In this document: positions 19,458 through 27,800 of the stretch, one piece after another
Numbering within the stretch: the first letter of the stretch is position 1
How the letters are laid out: each line of letters opens with the position of its first letter
Origin: Isoetes engelmannii
Taxonomy: Eukaryota; Streptophyta; Lycopodiopsida; Isoetales; Isoetaceae
Assembly (NCBI GenBank): GCA_011763485.2
Contig: JAANSK020064464.1
Location: 1-27,800 of the forward strand
Reading direction: 5' to 3'
Length of the DNA: 27,800 nt
Notes under the pieces: model-generated
The model's database searches: none
What the model was told of the DNA's origin: nothing
What the model saw: the letters and a program-made list of their open reading frames with translations, nothing else
Made by a program: the position numbers and the translations under genes

Positions 19458-21082
19458 CTACCACACCCTCTGCATTCCTCCCCACACAAAATTATGGACC
19501 AGCTTATCCAGCTCCTGCATCTTACATTCAGGAGCTAACATGGAAGACGATGTGTATATATGAGTGCTACAAAGCACAACTTTAGCAACAGTGATCCTAC
19601 CCGCCATAGATAGCTTACTCCCCTTCCACCAATTGAGGTGCCGCTGCAATCCCTACAGAATCTCATCCCACACTCTGCCCAACGAGATATCTCCCCCTAA
19701 AGGAATGCCCAAAAGCTTAGTACGCGTGTTCCCTGGAAGCACCTTCCAAGGGAAAAGAGACGGACAAGGTGGAGGCGGAGTCTGCAAAGCCCACAATGCT
19801 GAGCACTTCCTCCAATTCAACAGCAACCAGAGGCAACGGAAAACATGTCCAGCAAACCCTTAACATTGCGCAAGTTCCTCTCCTCTGCCACCAGGAAAAG
19901 GAAAGTGTCATTTGCAAATTGGTTATTGATCTGCTGGCCACCGTCCTGCATCTAAAGTCCATCCACCACACCCTCCTCTACCGCCGTCAACAACAACTGG
20001 GACAAAGCCTCCGCCACAATAGTGAACAAAAATGGGCACCCCTGGCGAACCCCTCTCCCCAGTGAGAAGAAAGAAGAGGGCTCGCCCTGGTACACCACCA
20101 TAGCTCGTGTTGACCTATGGAGCTTCATAACTGTATCTGTGAAACGGGGGCCACACCCCATAACTAGAAGCATCGCAGATAGAAACTCCCAGTGCACACT
20201 ACCATAAGCTTTAGCAAAATCAAGTTTAAGATAAGCAACACCCTGCCCTGTTCTCCGGGCCCAATAAAGATCCTCATACGCAGCAGCAACATTAGTCAAA
20301 ATGTTCCGTCCAGGGATAAATCCGGACTGGACCTTACTAATAGAGGTAGCCAAAACCGGTTTGAGCTTTTCCGCCAAAGCCTTCGCAATGATCTTATACA
20401 CAGAGGACAGCAAGGATATAGGCCTCCAATCATTAATCGTGGAAGGCTGCTTGACCTTAGGGATCAAGGAGATGCAAGCAGTATTTAAAATTCTATCCAT
20501 TTGGGAAGAGCGCAACAACTCAAGATAAACTTGATATACTGACTCCCCAGCCCACTCCCAATATGTCTGAAAAAACTCCATAGGGATACCATTCAACCCA
20601 GGGCACTTATCCTTTGCCATGCACATGCACACAGCCGCTAAATCCTCCCTCAAAAGGTCCTGCTCCAAACTCTCACGTTGATAAGGCAAGATAAATGGCT
20701 TAACAGCTGCCAGAACAAGCTCCTGCATTTCCTGCTCATAGAGAAGAGAGCGTTGCGCAAAAAACCCCGCAAAATGGGCATGCACGTACCTTTGCAGATC
20801 AGCAGGATCCGTCAAAGTACGACCATCTGGTAAAGCAAGGGATGTCATAGAGGCTGCATAACGGCATTGCCTTGCCGCCCGAAAGAATGCTGACGAGCTA
20901 GTGTCCCCCTCCTTCAACCAAGTCAGGCCAGCCTTCACCCGAGCTTCCCTGACTTTGACCTGCTCCAAAGAGATAATTCGCTGCAATATGTCATTATCTC
21001 GAATGCCATCAGAGGGATGTGCCCGGATCCGCTCCAACTCCTGATAGAGGTGATGAAGTTCCTGCCGCTCACGCTGGACCCA
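19458..21082 (-). pseudogene. LINE reverse transcriptase domain, catalytic motif lost
   Basis: The main open part (21037-19952) contains KDKCPGLNGIPMEFF, ISLIPKVKQPSTINDWRPIS, SGFIPGRNIL, LKLDFAKAYGSVHW and RGVRQGCPF, the ordered blocks of a LINE reverse transcriptase. After a stop codon at 19952-19954 the same frame gives QFANDTFLF (FAND at 19907-19918) where active enzymes have YADD: the first Asp of the pair is Asn. The thumb-like part continues at 19649-19458 with LNWWKGSKLSMAGRITVAKV. The single-domain order is normal for L1. The mutations show long inactivity. Confidence 0.85.
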
Positions 21083-21996
21083 CTACCGACCTAAAACTTT
21101 AGCAAAGCGCTTCACTCTAGCCAAGGCTATCACCATGCCAAACATACCACTCTCAGAAGAGAAAGTGTCAAGCCACAACTCCTGGCACCGAGCCGAGAAG
21201 TCCTCATCTGCCAAAAGACGGGTGTTCAAACGAAACACCGCCCTAGAAGGTCGAGGGGAAGCACCCTGGTTAGAGAACACCTGAGGATAGTGATCAGAGA
21301 TGGAGGTGGACAGAATGTTACTCCTACGCAAAGAGGGCACGCCATCCAGTGCACAAGGAGAGGTGTAACACCAGTCATGCCTCGCATATGCACGGCCAGC
21401 CCCAATCTGCCTATTACAGTAAGTGAATGGCAAGTCACCAAGTACATCCACCATGGCCAAATCCTACAACCACCTCGACCATTGTTCCTTCTCAAAACCC
21501 TGCACGACCTGAGTGATAAAGCCAGAGCGCTCCTCCACACGCTCCACCATATTGAAATCCCCTAACAGTAGCCAGGCTACTCGCAAACCAGCAAGGTTCC
21601 TCAACTTATTCCTGATTGTGGCCCACAAAGCACCCCGCTGAGAAGGTTGGTTCGGGGCATAGACATTCACAACACAATCCCCCACTCCTGCGCTCACTCA
21701 AGCCACTTAATTATTGCCCGTCTTCCAAACTTATCCGCCATGGAATAAGTGACATGCACATCCATCCTCCAGGCAATAAGAGTGCCCCCACAACTCCTCC
21801 CAGAGGAAGAAGCAACAGACGCAAACTGGCCACCAACCATGTCCATCAACTACGACATGTCCCCTCTGTGACACTTGTGCTCCTGAATACAAACAATGTC
21901 AGAACGAAACTGACGTAGTGCCATAGAAACTCGGGCCCTCTTACTACTAGAAGACCACACCTCCCTCACATTCCAGCTGAGAATCGACCTGTTCAT
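21083..21996 (-). pseudogene. LINE AP-like endonuclease domain, broken
   Basis: Starts at an ATG (21994-21996) with MNRSILSWNVREVWSS, then IVCIQEHKC, VVNVYAPNQPSQRG, LLLGDFNMV and, at the end, STSISDHYP. These carry the catalytic Asn, Glu, Asp-x-Asn and Asp-His residues of the exonuclease/endonuclease family used to nick target DNA. The frame is interrupted by stops at 21850-21852, 21464-21466 and 21083-21085 and by a frame change near 21695. Catalytic residues themselves appear conserved. Confidence 0.8.
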
Positions 21997-22077
21997 CCTG
22001 CAGGAAAGACACTCATACAGGCCTCCCTGCCCACGGGGTCAACTTCTAACGCCAGAGGATTGATCTCGGAAATGCGA

Positions 22078-22850
22078 TCAACCTTGTCCACCCAAAGAGT
22101 CCATGATAGAGGGCTTGTCTTTAGCCATGCGTACTACAAAGCGCTCACTAATAGACGGCCTACGAGCCGAGGGCCTTTGAGCGATGGCCTAAAAACCTCA
22201 ATGGGAGTACAACAGGTGGAGGGCGAGGCAAAACAGACTGGGATCAGAGCAGATGGGGCACAAAACAAGAAGGGAGCCGGAGCTTCAGAAGGCCAGTCCA
22301 ATAGCGACCACCGCAGGCTAGACGATTACTACAAGGCTAATCAAGGGCGCAAGACAATAAGAAAGCCGAAGCTACAACAGCGAGGGAAGCAGCCCAGAAT
22401 AAAAAATCCCAGGAGAGAAGACAAACTCAAGACCAAGAAATCCAGATGCAAAGCCAAAGATAAGATTCAGATGCGAAATTGGAATTGGAATTAAGGCTAC
22501 AGAAGTGAGGCAGTGTCTACCCGATGTGGAGCAAACCAAGATGGAGCAGGTCAGGCGAACTGGTGGAACCGTGGAGCAGTTTGCAGATCATCTAAAGGGA
22601 GGACGGTGGCAGACCTATCCTTAAGACTGTAATTGGAACCTGCTTCAACTCTGTTCAGCGGGAGCATCCTTGCTGGGCAGCCGAACAAGAGAGCCAAAAT
22701 GGCTGGCCCGCAAATCCCATCTGAATCCAGAAAGAACCCTGTTGTAGGGCCGATTCGCTGATGCTTGATGTGGTTTCGCCCTGGAGCTGGCTGAGGGCGC
22801 TAGGTGGTGCTGGGCGCCAGAGAGCAGGCATAGAAACAAATCCTATAGCT
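22078..22850 (-). other. Possible ORF1 and 5' region of the LINE
   Basis: Minus-strand reading ending at a TGA (22078-22080) gives RRPSISERFVVRMAKDKPS-like sequence, which resembles the basic tail that precedes ORF2 in plant L1 elements. Further out another frame is Pro/Cys-rich (CAPSALIPVCFASPSTCC). I could not see a convincing zinc knuckle or RNA-binding domain, so ORF1 is badly decayed or absent. The 144-codon plus-strand frame at 22060-22494 is its antisense shadow. Confidence 0.35.
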
Positions 22851-22984
22851 AAATCCGTACAATTGACATTCCTAAGCTATTGCCACCTTGGACTTGCTTT
22901 GTCTTTCTCCATATTACATCAAAATCTAAATTCTGTAACTGCTTTTATTTTTCCAAATTACAAGAGGTTTCATATTTCTTAACA

Positions 22985-23243
22985 AATCGTTGCTAAAGCC
23001 CGTGCCTTCTGGACAAACGACATCGGCTTTGTCCCTTTAGCCTGTGATGGCATTGACTTTGTCCCCTTAGCTTGGGACGACATCCCCGTGTTTGGTATAC
23101 CAGCAAGCTCATTGCTGCCACGATTTTTCCCCAGGGGTTTTTTTTTCACCCGGGCCGTAATGCGCTTGATGTTTCTCTTGTACAGGTCACATAGGCCAAT
23201 TGGCCTCCATGGACGATAAAAATCTTATTCTATTCTATTCTTA
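22985..23243 (+). mobile_element. 3' end of a second, 5'-truncated LINE
   Basis: The sequence ends ggcctccatggacgataaaaatct followed by the simple tail tattctattctattctt (about 23226-23243), which is how many plant L1-like LINEs terminate on their plus strand. The last 110 bp, from the ttttttttc run near 23143, are the surest part. Upstream, a duplicated phrase (gacatcggctttgtcccttta / gactttgtccccttagc, 23020-23070) may belong to the same 3' UTR. No coding domain is seen. Confidence 0.45.
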
Positions 23244-23829
23244 ATCATACCCTTTTTCGCAGCATCCCTTCTTAATATAATCAACCAAGTACGAGTTTAA
23301 TTATAGATATCGATCATAGCAACTTCACATGAAACTCATATTTGCATGTTTGTATACGTCATATAACTTTTATCACAAAGCTTTCTTTTTGCTATCATAC
23401 CCACATTACAATGTGCGATCTACACCGTAGACAATGAGAAAATCACTTCATATAATTGTACTTCAAACCATCTCTCCTCAAGATTCCTAGATATAAGACT
23501 GATTCATTTATCTAGCCTCTTATCTTTCTCCTTTTCTTAATAATACTTATGGCGAAGGACACGACAGATCCAAGTTTAAAATTATTCTTCAGAGGTATTT
23601 TGCTTCAAGGCCTGGGTGCCCTGGTTCTCAATGGCCCAAAATTACTTCCGTGTAATTAGAAGAACCAAATACTATTATCCAAATGGGACACAAAGGCATA
23701 TAAATCCACAACCAAATTCATTTCAAGTTTCACAACCACATATAAGTTTACAAATGCTTAATTGCATGATCTTTCTATTTTTCCATTTAATGACAAATAT
23801 ATTAGGAATACAACCCATGTAGTCATTTT
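23244..23829. other. No gene recognised
   Basis: AT-rich sequence between the LINE 3' end and the PPR relic. No conserved motif, RNA gene or repeat was recognised on either strand. Confidence 0.4.
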
Positions 23830-24345
23830 GTCATAGAATCTGCACGCATTGGCGTACCTTCTTTCCCTGGAAAGTAAGTAGATCAAGCAATTATAGGGGG
23901 ATATCTTGTGGATAAATTCTAGCTTGGACCCAGCCCAATCGAAAAATGGCCACTGATAATCAATAAGTGCTTGCATTAGCTGATTTCTTCGACCACAAGG
24001 CTGGGAACATGTCCTATTCTGATCTCTTTAAGGAAGTCATAAGCCTTCCGTAAATTATTTCCATTACATAAACCACGGACAAGATAATCATATGTAATAC
24101 AATTAGGTTGACTCCAATTTGAACCATTGGATGATAAAGACAGTATGCCTCGTCCATTTCATTGACTTTACAAAATCTATCTACCAAACTGGTTTAAGTA
24201 ACAACATCTAAATCAATCATCAAAATAAGAGTAGCAGAAGCATATTCTGACTCTATCGCCTTGCAAAAGACATCAATGAGAGATGTATAAGTAACAACAT
24301 TTGGATCAGCTTTGCGCCCGTTGTTTCAAGACCAACAAATTTGAC
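23830..24345 (-). pseudogene. P-class PPR relic (Rf-like)
   Basis: Minus-strand reading gives KADPNVVTYTSLIDVFCK, then DVVT with a stop codon, then TSLVDRFCKVNEMDEAYCLY and, after a change of frame, CITYDYLVRGLCNGNNLRKA. These are consecutive 35-residue P-type PPR motifs with the xNVVTYTSLIDxFCK signature of restorer-like proteins. About four repeats are visible. It differs in class from the tandem PLS-type units at 5.7-10.7 kb. There is at least one stop and one frame change, so it is a pseudogene. Confidence 0.7.
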
Positions 24346-25179
24346 ATCACCCTATTGAAGAAAGCCCAACTACCAGTCAATCCTTTGATAACTTTCTTCA
24401 AAGACACAAATTGAAAGCAAATAGAACATGCTAGTAGATTGACCTTCAACTGTTACAGTTCCACCTTTATGGCATCACCGCCAAGAAAATAACTTGGACT
24501 GGATGCATCTCCTTCCATATATGATCTACCTGCAACAAAATGCATCTTCAAGGAATGTGATCTTCAAGAAATATGCATGCCTCTCTTTCAAACAAGATGC
24601 ATAGCCCCTAAAATTTGCAGCAAAGGAAATGCTAACATCAATATAAGTTCTGCCATTTTGATAGAATAGTAAAGCCAAGCAGTTTTACTTCCTGTTCTAT
24701 GCCTTCTGTGATACATGATTCAACAAGAGTTAGACGAAATAATTTAGTTTTAAATAAACATAACATTATCCTAGTTCTCATGACATTCTACAAAGGACAA
24801 TAGGCTATAAACTAGCAACATGTTTCTTTACTATAATTTTGAAAAGCTCAAGGCTGTAGAAATGCAAGACCTGATATGGATTTGAAGAGTACCAGGCAGT
24901 GTGTGTGTGCAGTCATCGCCGCTGCTTGTGTCAATAAGAGCTGAAAGGAACTATGCGTGTTTGAATATCATGATTTCGGTTAGACGGTTTGCACAGCGGC
25001 TGCCCAACAACATGGGCGATCGAAAATTTATAGCCCATACCATACCAAGTTTGAAGCATTTTTTTGCATATTTTGGGCATTTACTAAGCATATACGTGAA
25101 ACATTCCAAAAACCCACATAAGTAAGGGTTTCCCGACAACCCAAAAAATATAAAAGTGCTCTGTAACATAACCTAAAGA
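24346..25179. other. No gene recognised
   Basis: On the minus strand this could hold further decayed sequence upstream of the PPR relic, but no PPR motif is readable. The 60-74-codon frames at 24901-25169 overlap on both strands and have no known motif. Confidence 0.4.
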
Positions 25180-25320
25180 AACAGGGAAGAGGAGGATAAC
25201 CCTACTGTTGAGTGGATATGGCAAATAACCCTCGAGGCGGGCATGCCGAGAGGGTTATTGCCATTATCCACGAGAGAGGAGGGTTCGCCTCCCTTAAACC
25301 TCAGTCCGAGCAGATTATGC
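25180..25320. repeat. Fold-back element H1
   Basis: An inner hairpin spans 25212-25271: the arm at 25212-25233 pairs with 25250-25271 apart from one shifted base, around a GC-rich loop containing gcatgc. Outer, weaker pairing continues to about 25186 and 25300. The right end reads cttaaacctcagtccgagca, matching the ends of H2, H3 and H4. Confidence 0.75.
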
Positions 25321-25740
25321 TAGTCCTTTAGAGGATCTGGCAGCTTTTTCAGTAGAAGTTTTCTAAAATAAGCCTGAACTTACTTTTCCCTCTGTAGATC
25401 TCTCAAAGAACTCCGAAGGCAAATGCTAGAAACAACAAATGCTCTGACACGACTTCAGTCTTTTAGAGAATCTGCAGCTGGTTTAGCAAAAAAAAAAAAA
25501 ATCAAATCTAAAAGCGCATGAACTGTTTTTGCCTCTGTAGGTCCTCTGATTTTGCAAAAACCTCCAATGCAAACAACAAATGCTCCCAGAAATGCTAGAT
25601 CCGAGGAGGTTCAGCCCCCGATCCAATCGTTCAAAGGACCCCGCAACTCTTATCATCAAATTTAAAAGCACCTGAGCTTGCTTTTTGCTTTTGCCTCTAT
25701 AGATCCTTGCTTCTGAAAACCCCCCAACGAAAATGCTAAA
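25321..25740. repeat. Three diverged tandem repeats of about 140-160 nt
   Basis: Units begin near 25321, 25458 and 25621. Each has a cttttagag-like start, then tctgcagct/ccgcaactc, then aaaagc(g/a)c-tgaact/gagctt, then tttgcctctgtagatc, then a ccaatgc/ccaacg-aaatgct end. The tttgcctct(g/a)tag(a/g) word resembles a splice acceptor, but no coding phase is shared. Confidence 0.55.
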
Positions 25741-25869
25741 TTTGAGCTCGTTTGACTGAAGAAAGTGAAGATTTCTGTGGATTCAAGCTTATGTGAAGGA
25801 AGGAAGCAAAGATTCCACTGTATTCAAGCTACCCCGACAGGCCATGGCGACAAAGCATGTACAACTTAC

Positions 25870-26020
25870 ATCGGCAACAAATATTCTCTTACCAAGGAAT
25901 GTTCCAGAGGTTATTATGATAATCCTTAGAATATACCCAAAAAAGGAATATTCAAAGGGTTATGGCAGATAACCTGCTGAAATCCGACGGTGGGGAACGG
26001 TCTGATTGAAAGAATCTGCA
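25870..26020. repeat. Upstream copy of the NOG1 promoter-side module
   Basis: caaatattctct, gaggttattatgataatc, agaatat, aaagggttatggcagataac and tccgacggtgg followed by tctgcaaggactgaggtttaag align in order with 27068-27445 just upstream of NOG1. The module therefore occurs twice about 1.2 kb apart in the same orientation, strongly diverged. Confidence 0.55.
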
Positions 26021-26165
26021 AGGACTGAGGTTTAAGAAGGGGATAAACACCCCTGAGAGCCCATTACCCCAGATAAACTGGCGAGCCCGGAGGGGCGAGC
26101 CTGTTTATCTGGGGTAATGGGCAAGCAAGGGTATTTATCCCCTTTAACCGGGCAGGCAAAGAGTC
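26010..26165. repeat. Fold-back element H2
   Basis: The inner arms 26059-26082 and 26099-26122 are complementary at 23 of 24 positions around a 16-nt loop. Outer arms (26029-26053 and 26129-26148) pair with small gaps. The left end ggactgaggtttaag and right end tttaaccgggcaggc match the ends of H1/H3 in the opposite order, but the inner arm sequence is quite different from that of H1 and H3. Confidence 0.8.
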
Positions 26166-26178
26166 CTCATCCATAGCT

Positions 26179-26320
26179 GGATTATCACAGGTTCGACATG
26201 CTGTAGATTGTTTATCAGAGGTTCGGATGCTGCTTTATCACATGTTTGGGATGCTGCTGCTCAGTTACCAGAGGTTCGGAAGGCTGCTGATTGTTTATCA
26301 GAGGTTCGGAGGCTGAATGA
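26179..26320. repeat. Short tandem repeats, about 23-31 nt unit
   Basis: Five imperfect units of the form tttatcagaggttcggatgctgc begin near 26181, 26211, 26234, 26263 and 26294. The ggttcga word in the first unit resembles a tRNA B-box, but there is no tRNA. Confidence 0.7.
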
Positions 26321-26409
26321 TGTACACCGCTACCCCTCTCAAGATTTTTGTTGACTGTTATGCTCTATCACAGGGCATGGATCAACGACCAGGAATGGCT
26401 TGATCCAGA

Positions 26410-26550
26410 AGCCTGCCGGTTAAGAGGAGGCTAACCCTCTCCTCGAGTGGATTACGGCAAACAACCCTCGAGGCTGGTAGGCCGAGAGGGTTGTTGCCAT
26501 AATCCACGAAAGGGGAGGGTTGGCCTTTCTTAAACCCCAGTCCAAGCAGG
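26410..26550. repeat. Fold-back element H3
   Basis: A close relative of H1: the inner arm at 26447-26468 pairs with 26486-26507 with a few mismatches. The left end is cctgccggttaagaggagg and the right end is cttaaaccccagtccaagca. Orientation is the same as H1 and opposite to H2. Confidence 0.75.
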
Positions 26551-26593
26551 TTCTCCATAGTCAGTTTGAGTTGTGCTATCTGTGAATGAAAGG

Positions 26594-26890
26594 AAATGGA
26601 TTAAACTGCCTCAAATCGTCTGTGACAGCTTTGTTGAAGAAGACGATGGAGCCATAACCGAGCTGTGCAACCGGTTTGCCATAGCTAAGCTCTGCAAAAT
26701 GCAAACATCTTGTGTGTATCTGCAGGATGAAAGCTTTATTGAAGAAGACGATGGATTAAATTGTCTAAAATCGTTTGTGACAGCTCTATTGAAGAAGGCA
26801 GTTTTGGGAGCGATAACCGAGCTCTGCAATCGGTTTGCCATAGCTGAGCTCTGCAAAATGCAAATGGCTTGTGTATATCTGCCGAATGCA
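26594..26890. repeat. 155-nt tandem duplication
   Basis: Units starting at 26596 and 26751 share most bases. One plus-strand frame (26573-26938) is open through both and repeats AITELCNRFAIA-LCKMQ twice. However, that frame opens just after a TGA and has no ATG before LCKM, so I treat it as a repeat and not a gene. Confidence 0.7.
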
Positions 26891-26954
26891 ATTTGTAAGA
26901 AGCAACTGCAGCTTCTCCAAGAACTACCTAGTCCATAGATTAAACTGTCGAAGC

Positions 26955-27062
26955 AGCCAATGCCGGAAGAGCTATGCTGGGAAGTGCCAGAAAGGTCATG
27001 CCGGAGAAGTCATGTGAAGAACTATGCCGGAAAAACAGGCCTATGCGCCAGAGCTGTGCCAG
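26955..27062. repeat. Degenerate minisatellite, about 16-nt unit
   Basis: The words atgccgga, atgctggga, tgccaga, atgccgga and tgcgccaga recur with linkers such as agct and agtc through this stretch. Units are irregular in length. Confidence 0.6.
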
Positions 27063-27064
27063 AC

Positions 27065-27480
27065 AGGGCCAAATATTCTCTAGAAAATAATATTGGGGGG
27101 TTATTGCAATAATCATTCACACATATTCTATTAGAAAGAATATTCGAGAGGTTCTTTAAAATAACAGGGTTCGAAAAGTGTCGAGTTAGTCTCGACAAAT
27201 GCTTGTTGCACTCGTTGAAATCCGGTTGGAGACGTTGGGTGCTGGCAAAATATTTGGTAGAGGGCAGGGTATTTTACCTTAGAATCCAATAGTTTGATAT
27301 AAATTTTACTATAGCATCCGGTGGATATTTGTTGTTGCTGGCAAACTTGCCAGAAGTAACAGGATTTCGAAGCCTGAAAATAACCCTCTCTGGTCCAACG
27401 GTGGATGCCGGTTGGATCTTTAGAACCTGCAAGACTGGGGTTTAAGGGGGTTTAGGGTTGACCCCCTGCCCATTGCGGCG
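27065..27480 (+). promoter_or_regulatory. NOG1 upstream region with telo-box and half fold-back H4
   Basis: The stretch begins with the module also found at 25870-26020. H4 (27423-27480) has the B-type end of the fold-back family (cctgcaagactggggtttaag) but only one arm. It carries TTTAGGGTT (27451-27459), a telo-box permutation, and on the minus strand a TGGGCA word close to plant site II (TGGGCY). Telo-boxes with site II motifs are typical of plant ribosome-biogenesis gene promoters, which fits NOG1. The transcription start is not evident. Confidence 0.5.
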
Positions 27481-27527
27481 AGAAAAGGATTTTGTGCAAC
27501 AGTGGTCGTCGCTGTGCTTGGAGGAAG

Positions 27528-27800
27528 ATGGTGCTTTATAATTTCAAGAAGATTACGGTGGTTCCAACTGGTAAGGATTTTGTAGACATTGTTCTTTCAC
27601 GTACCCAGCGGCAGACACCTACGGTAGTTCATAAAGGCTATGCCATCTCTAGGATCAGGCAGTTTTACATGCGCAAGGTTAAATATACACAGCAAACTTT
27701 TCATGAGAAGCTTACGACAATTTTGGAGGATTTTCCTCGGCTTGATGATATTCATCCTTTCTATGGTGATCTTATGAATGTACTCTATGATAGAGATCAT
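27528..27800 (+). CDS. NOG1: Nucleolar GTP-binding protein 1, N-terminal part
   Basis: An ATG at 27528-27530 in good context (ggaagATGG) opens 91 codons running off the window. The protein begins [20 protein letters not shown], then [35 protein letters not shown], and [20 protein letters not shown]. This matches the conserved N-terminal helical domain of eukaryotic NOG1 almost residue for residue as I remember the human protein. NOG1 is a nucleolar GTPase needed for assembly and export of the 60S ribosomal subunit; its GTPase motifs lie beyond the window. No intron is present in the visible part. The sequence is undamaged and looks functional. Confidence 0.95.
   Translation, partial: MVLYNFKKITVVPTGKDFVDIVLSRTQRQTPTVVHKGYAISRIRQFYMRKVKYTQQTFHEKLTTILEDFPRLDDIHPFYGDLMNVLYDRDH

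Larger units (their letters stand above)
18060..22140 (-). mobile_element. L1-type LINE, near full length, inactive
   Basis: A minus-strand non-LTR retrotransposon. From its 5' side: a possible ORF1 tail (to 22078), ORF2 from an ATG at 21996 with an endonuclease, reverse transcriptase, C-terminal zinc knuckle, then a 3' UTR ending in poly(A), seen as the T-rich run at about 18060-18081. ORF2 is broken by several in-frame stops and frame changes, and the reverse transcriptase catalytic motif is mutated, so it cannot move by itself. The 5' boundary is uncertain; GC-rich sequence of similar character continues to about 22850. No target duplication was found. Confidence 0.85.

Noticed and set aside
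22060-22494. 144-codon plus-strand open frame.
   Set aside because: Lies antisense to the 5' part of the LINE, has no recognisable domain, and its basic, Gln-rich composition follows from the opposite strand.

Overview
The window is nuclear DNA from a land plant. It holds intron-bearing eukaryotic genes of plant type (a Bet1-like SNARE, the start of the nucleolar GTPase NOG1, fragments of a HAD-IIA hydrolase), pentatricopeptide-repeat (PPR) relics of both the PLS and P classes, L1-like LINEs, and LTRs of a Ty3/gypsy-like element. The PPR wording, with its MYAHCGSLEEAQ- and ACSHAGLVD-type motifs and tandem decayed copies, would fit a seed-free vascular plant such as a fern or lycophyte. That placement is inference with low confidence.

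Layout. 1-5.7 kb is LTR-element debris. There are two diverged LTRs of one family in opposite orientation: A at about 290-1312 (+) and B at 2450-4029 (-), the latter with TGTGACG...CGTCACA ends and an adjoining polypurine tract. Between them is a promoter-like stretch (telo-box, TATA, two copies of a hairpin repeat) ahead of a short ORF whose first residues look like a histone H3 tail. Beyond LTR B, 4.5-5.6 kb is densely packed with short perfect hairpins of unrelated sequence.

5.7-10.7 kb is a six-unit tandem array, minus strand, of a broken PPR gene. In units 5 and 6 the PPR part is fused to exon fragments of a HAD-IIA hydrolase. Unit 4 carries an inserted 5'-truncated LINE tail.

10.7-14.5 kb has no gene I can name. 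It contains two exon-like tandem duplications (96-nt and about 82-nt units) and one possible terminal exon. 14527-15217 (-) is a complete five-exon Bet1-like SNARE gene of 129 residues whose splice sites all fit. 15.5-18.06 kb shows nothing firm. 18.06-22.1 kb or beyond (-) is a nearly full-length but dead L1-type LINE (endonuclease, reverse transcriptase, C-terminal zinc knuckle, poly(A)). A LINE 3' end in the other orientation lies near 23.13-23.24 kb. 23.83-24.35 kb (-) is a P-class PPR relic.

25.18-27.48 kb is the upstream region of NOG1. It is built of long fold-back elements, tandem repeats and a duplicated promoter-proximal module, and ends in the NOG1 start codon at 27528 (+); the gene runs off the window.

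Only two host genes look intact: the SNARE (ER-Golgi vesicle fusion) and NOG1 (60S ribosome assembly). They are housekeeping genes with no evident functional link. The most unusual signals are the hairpin array at 4.5-5.6 kb and the fold-back family in front of NOG1, where outer ends are shared but inner arms differ between copies while remaining self-complementary.
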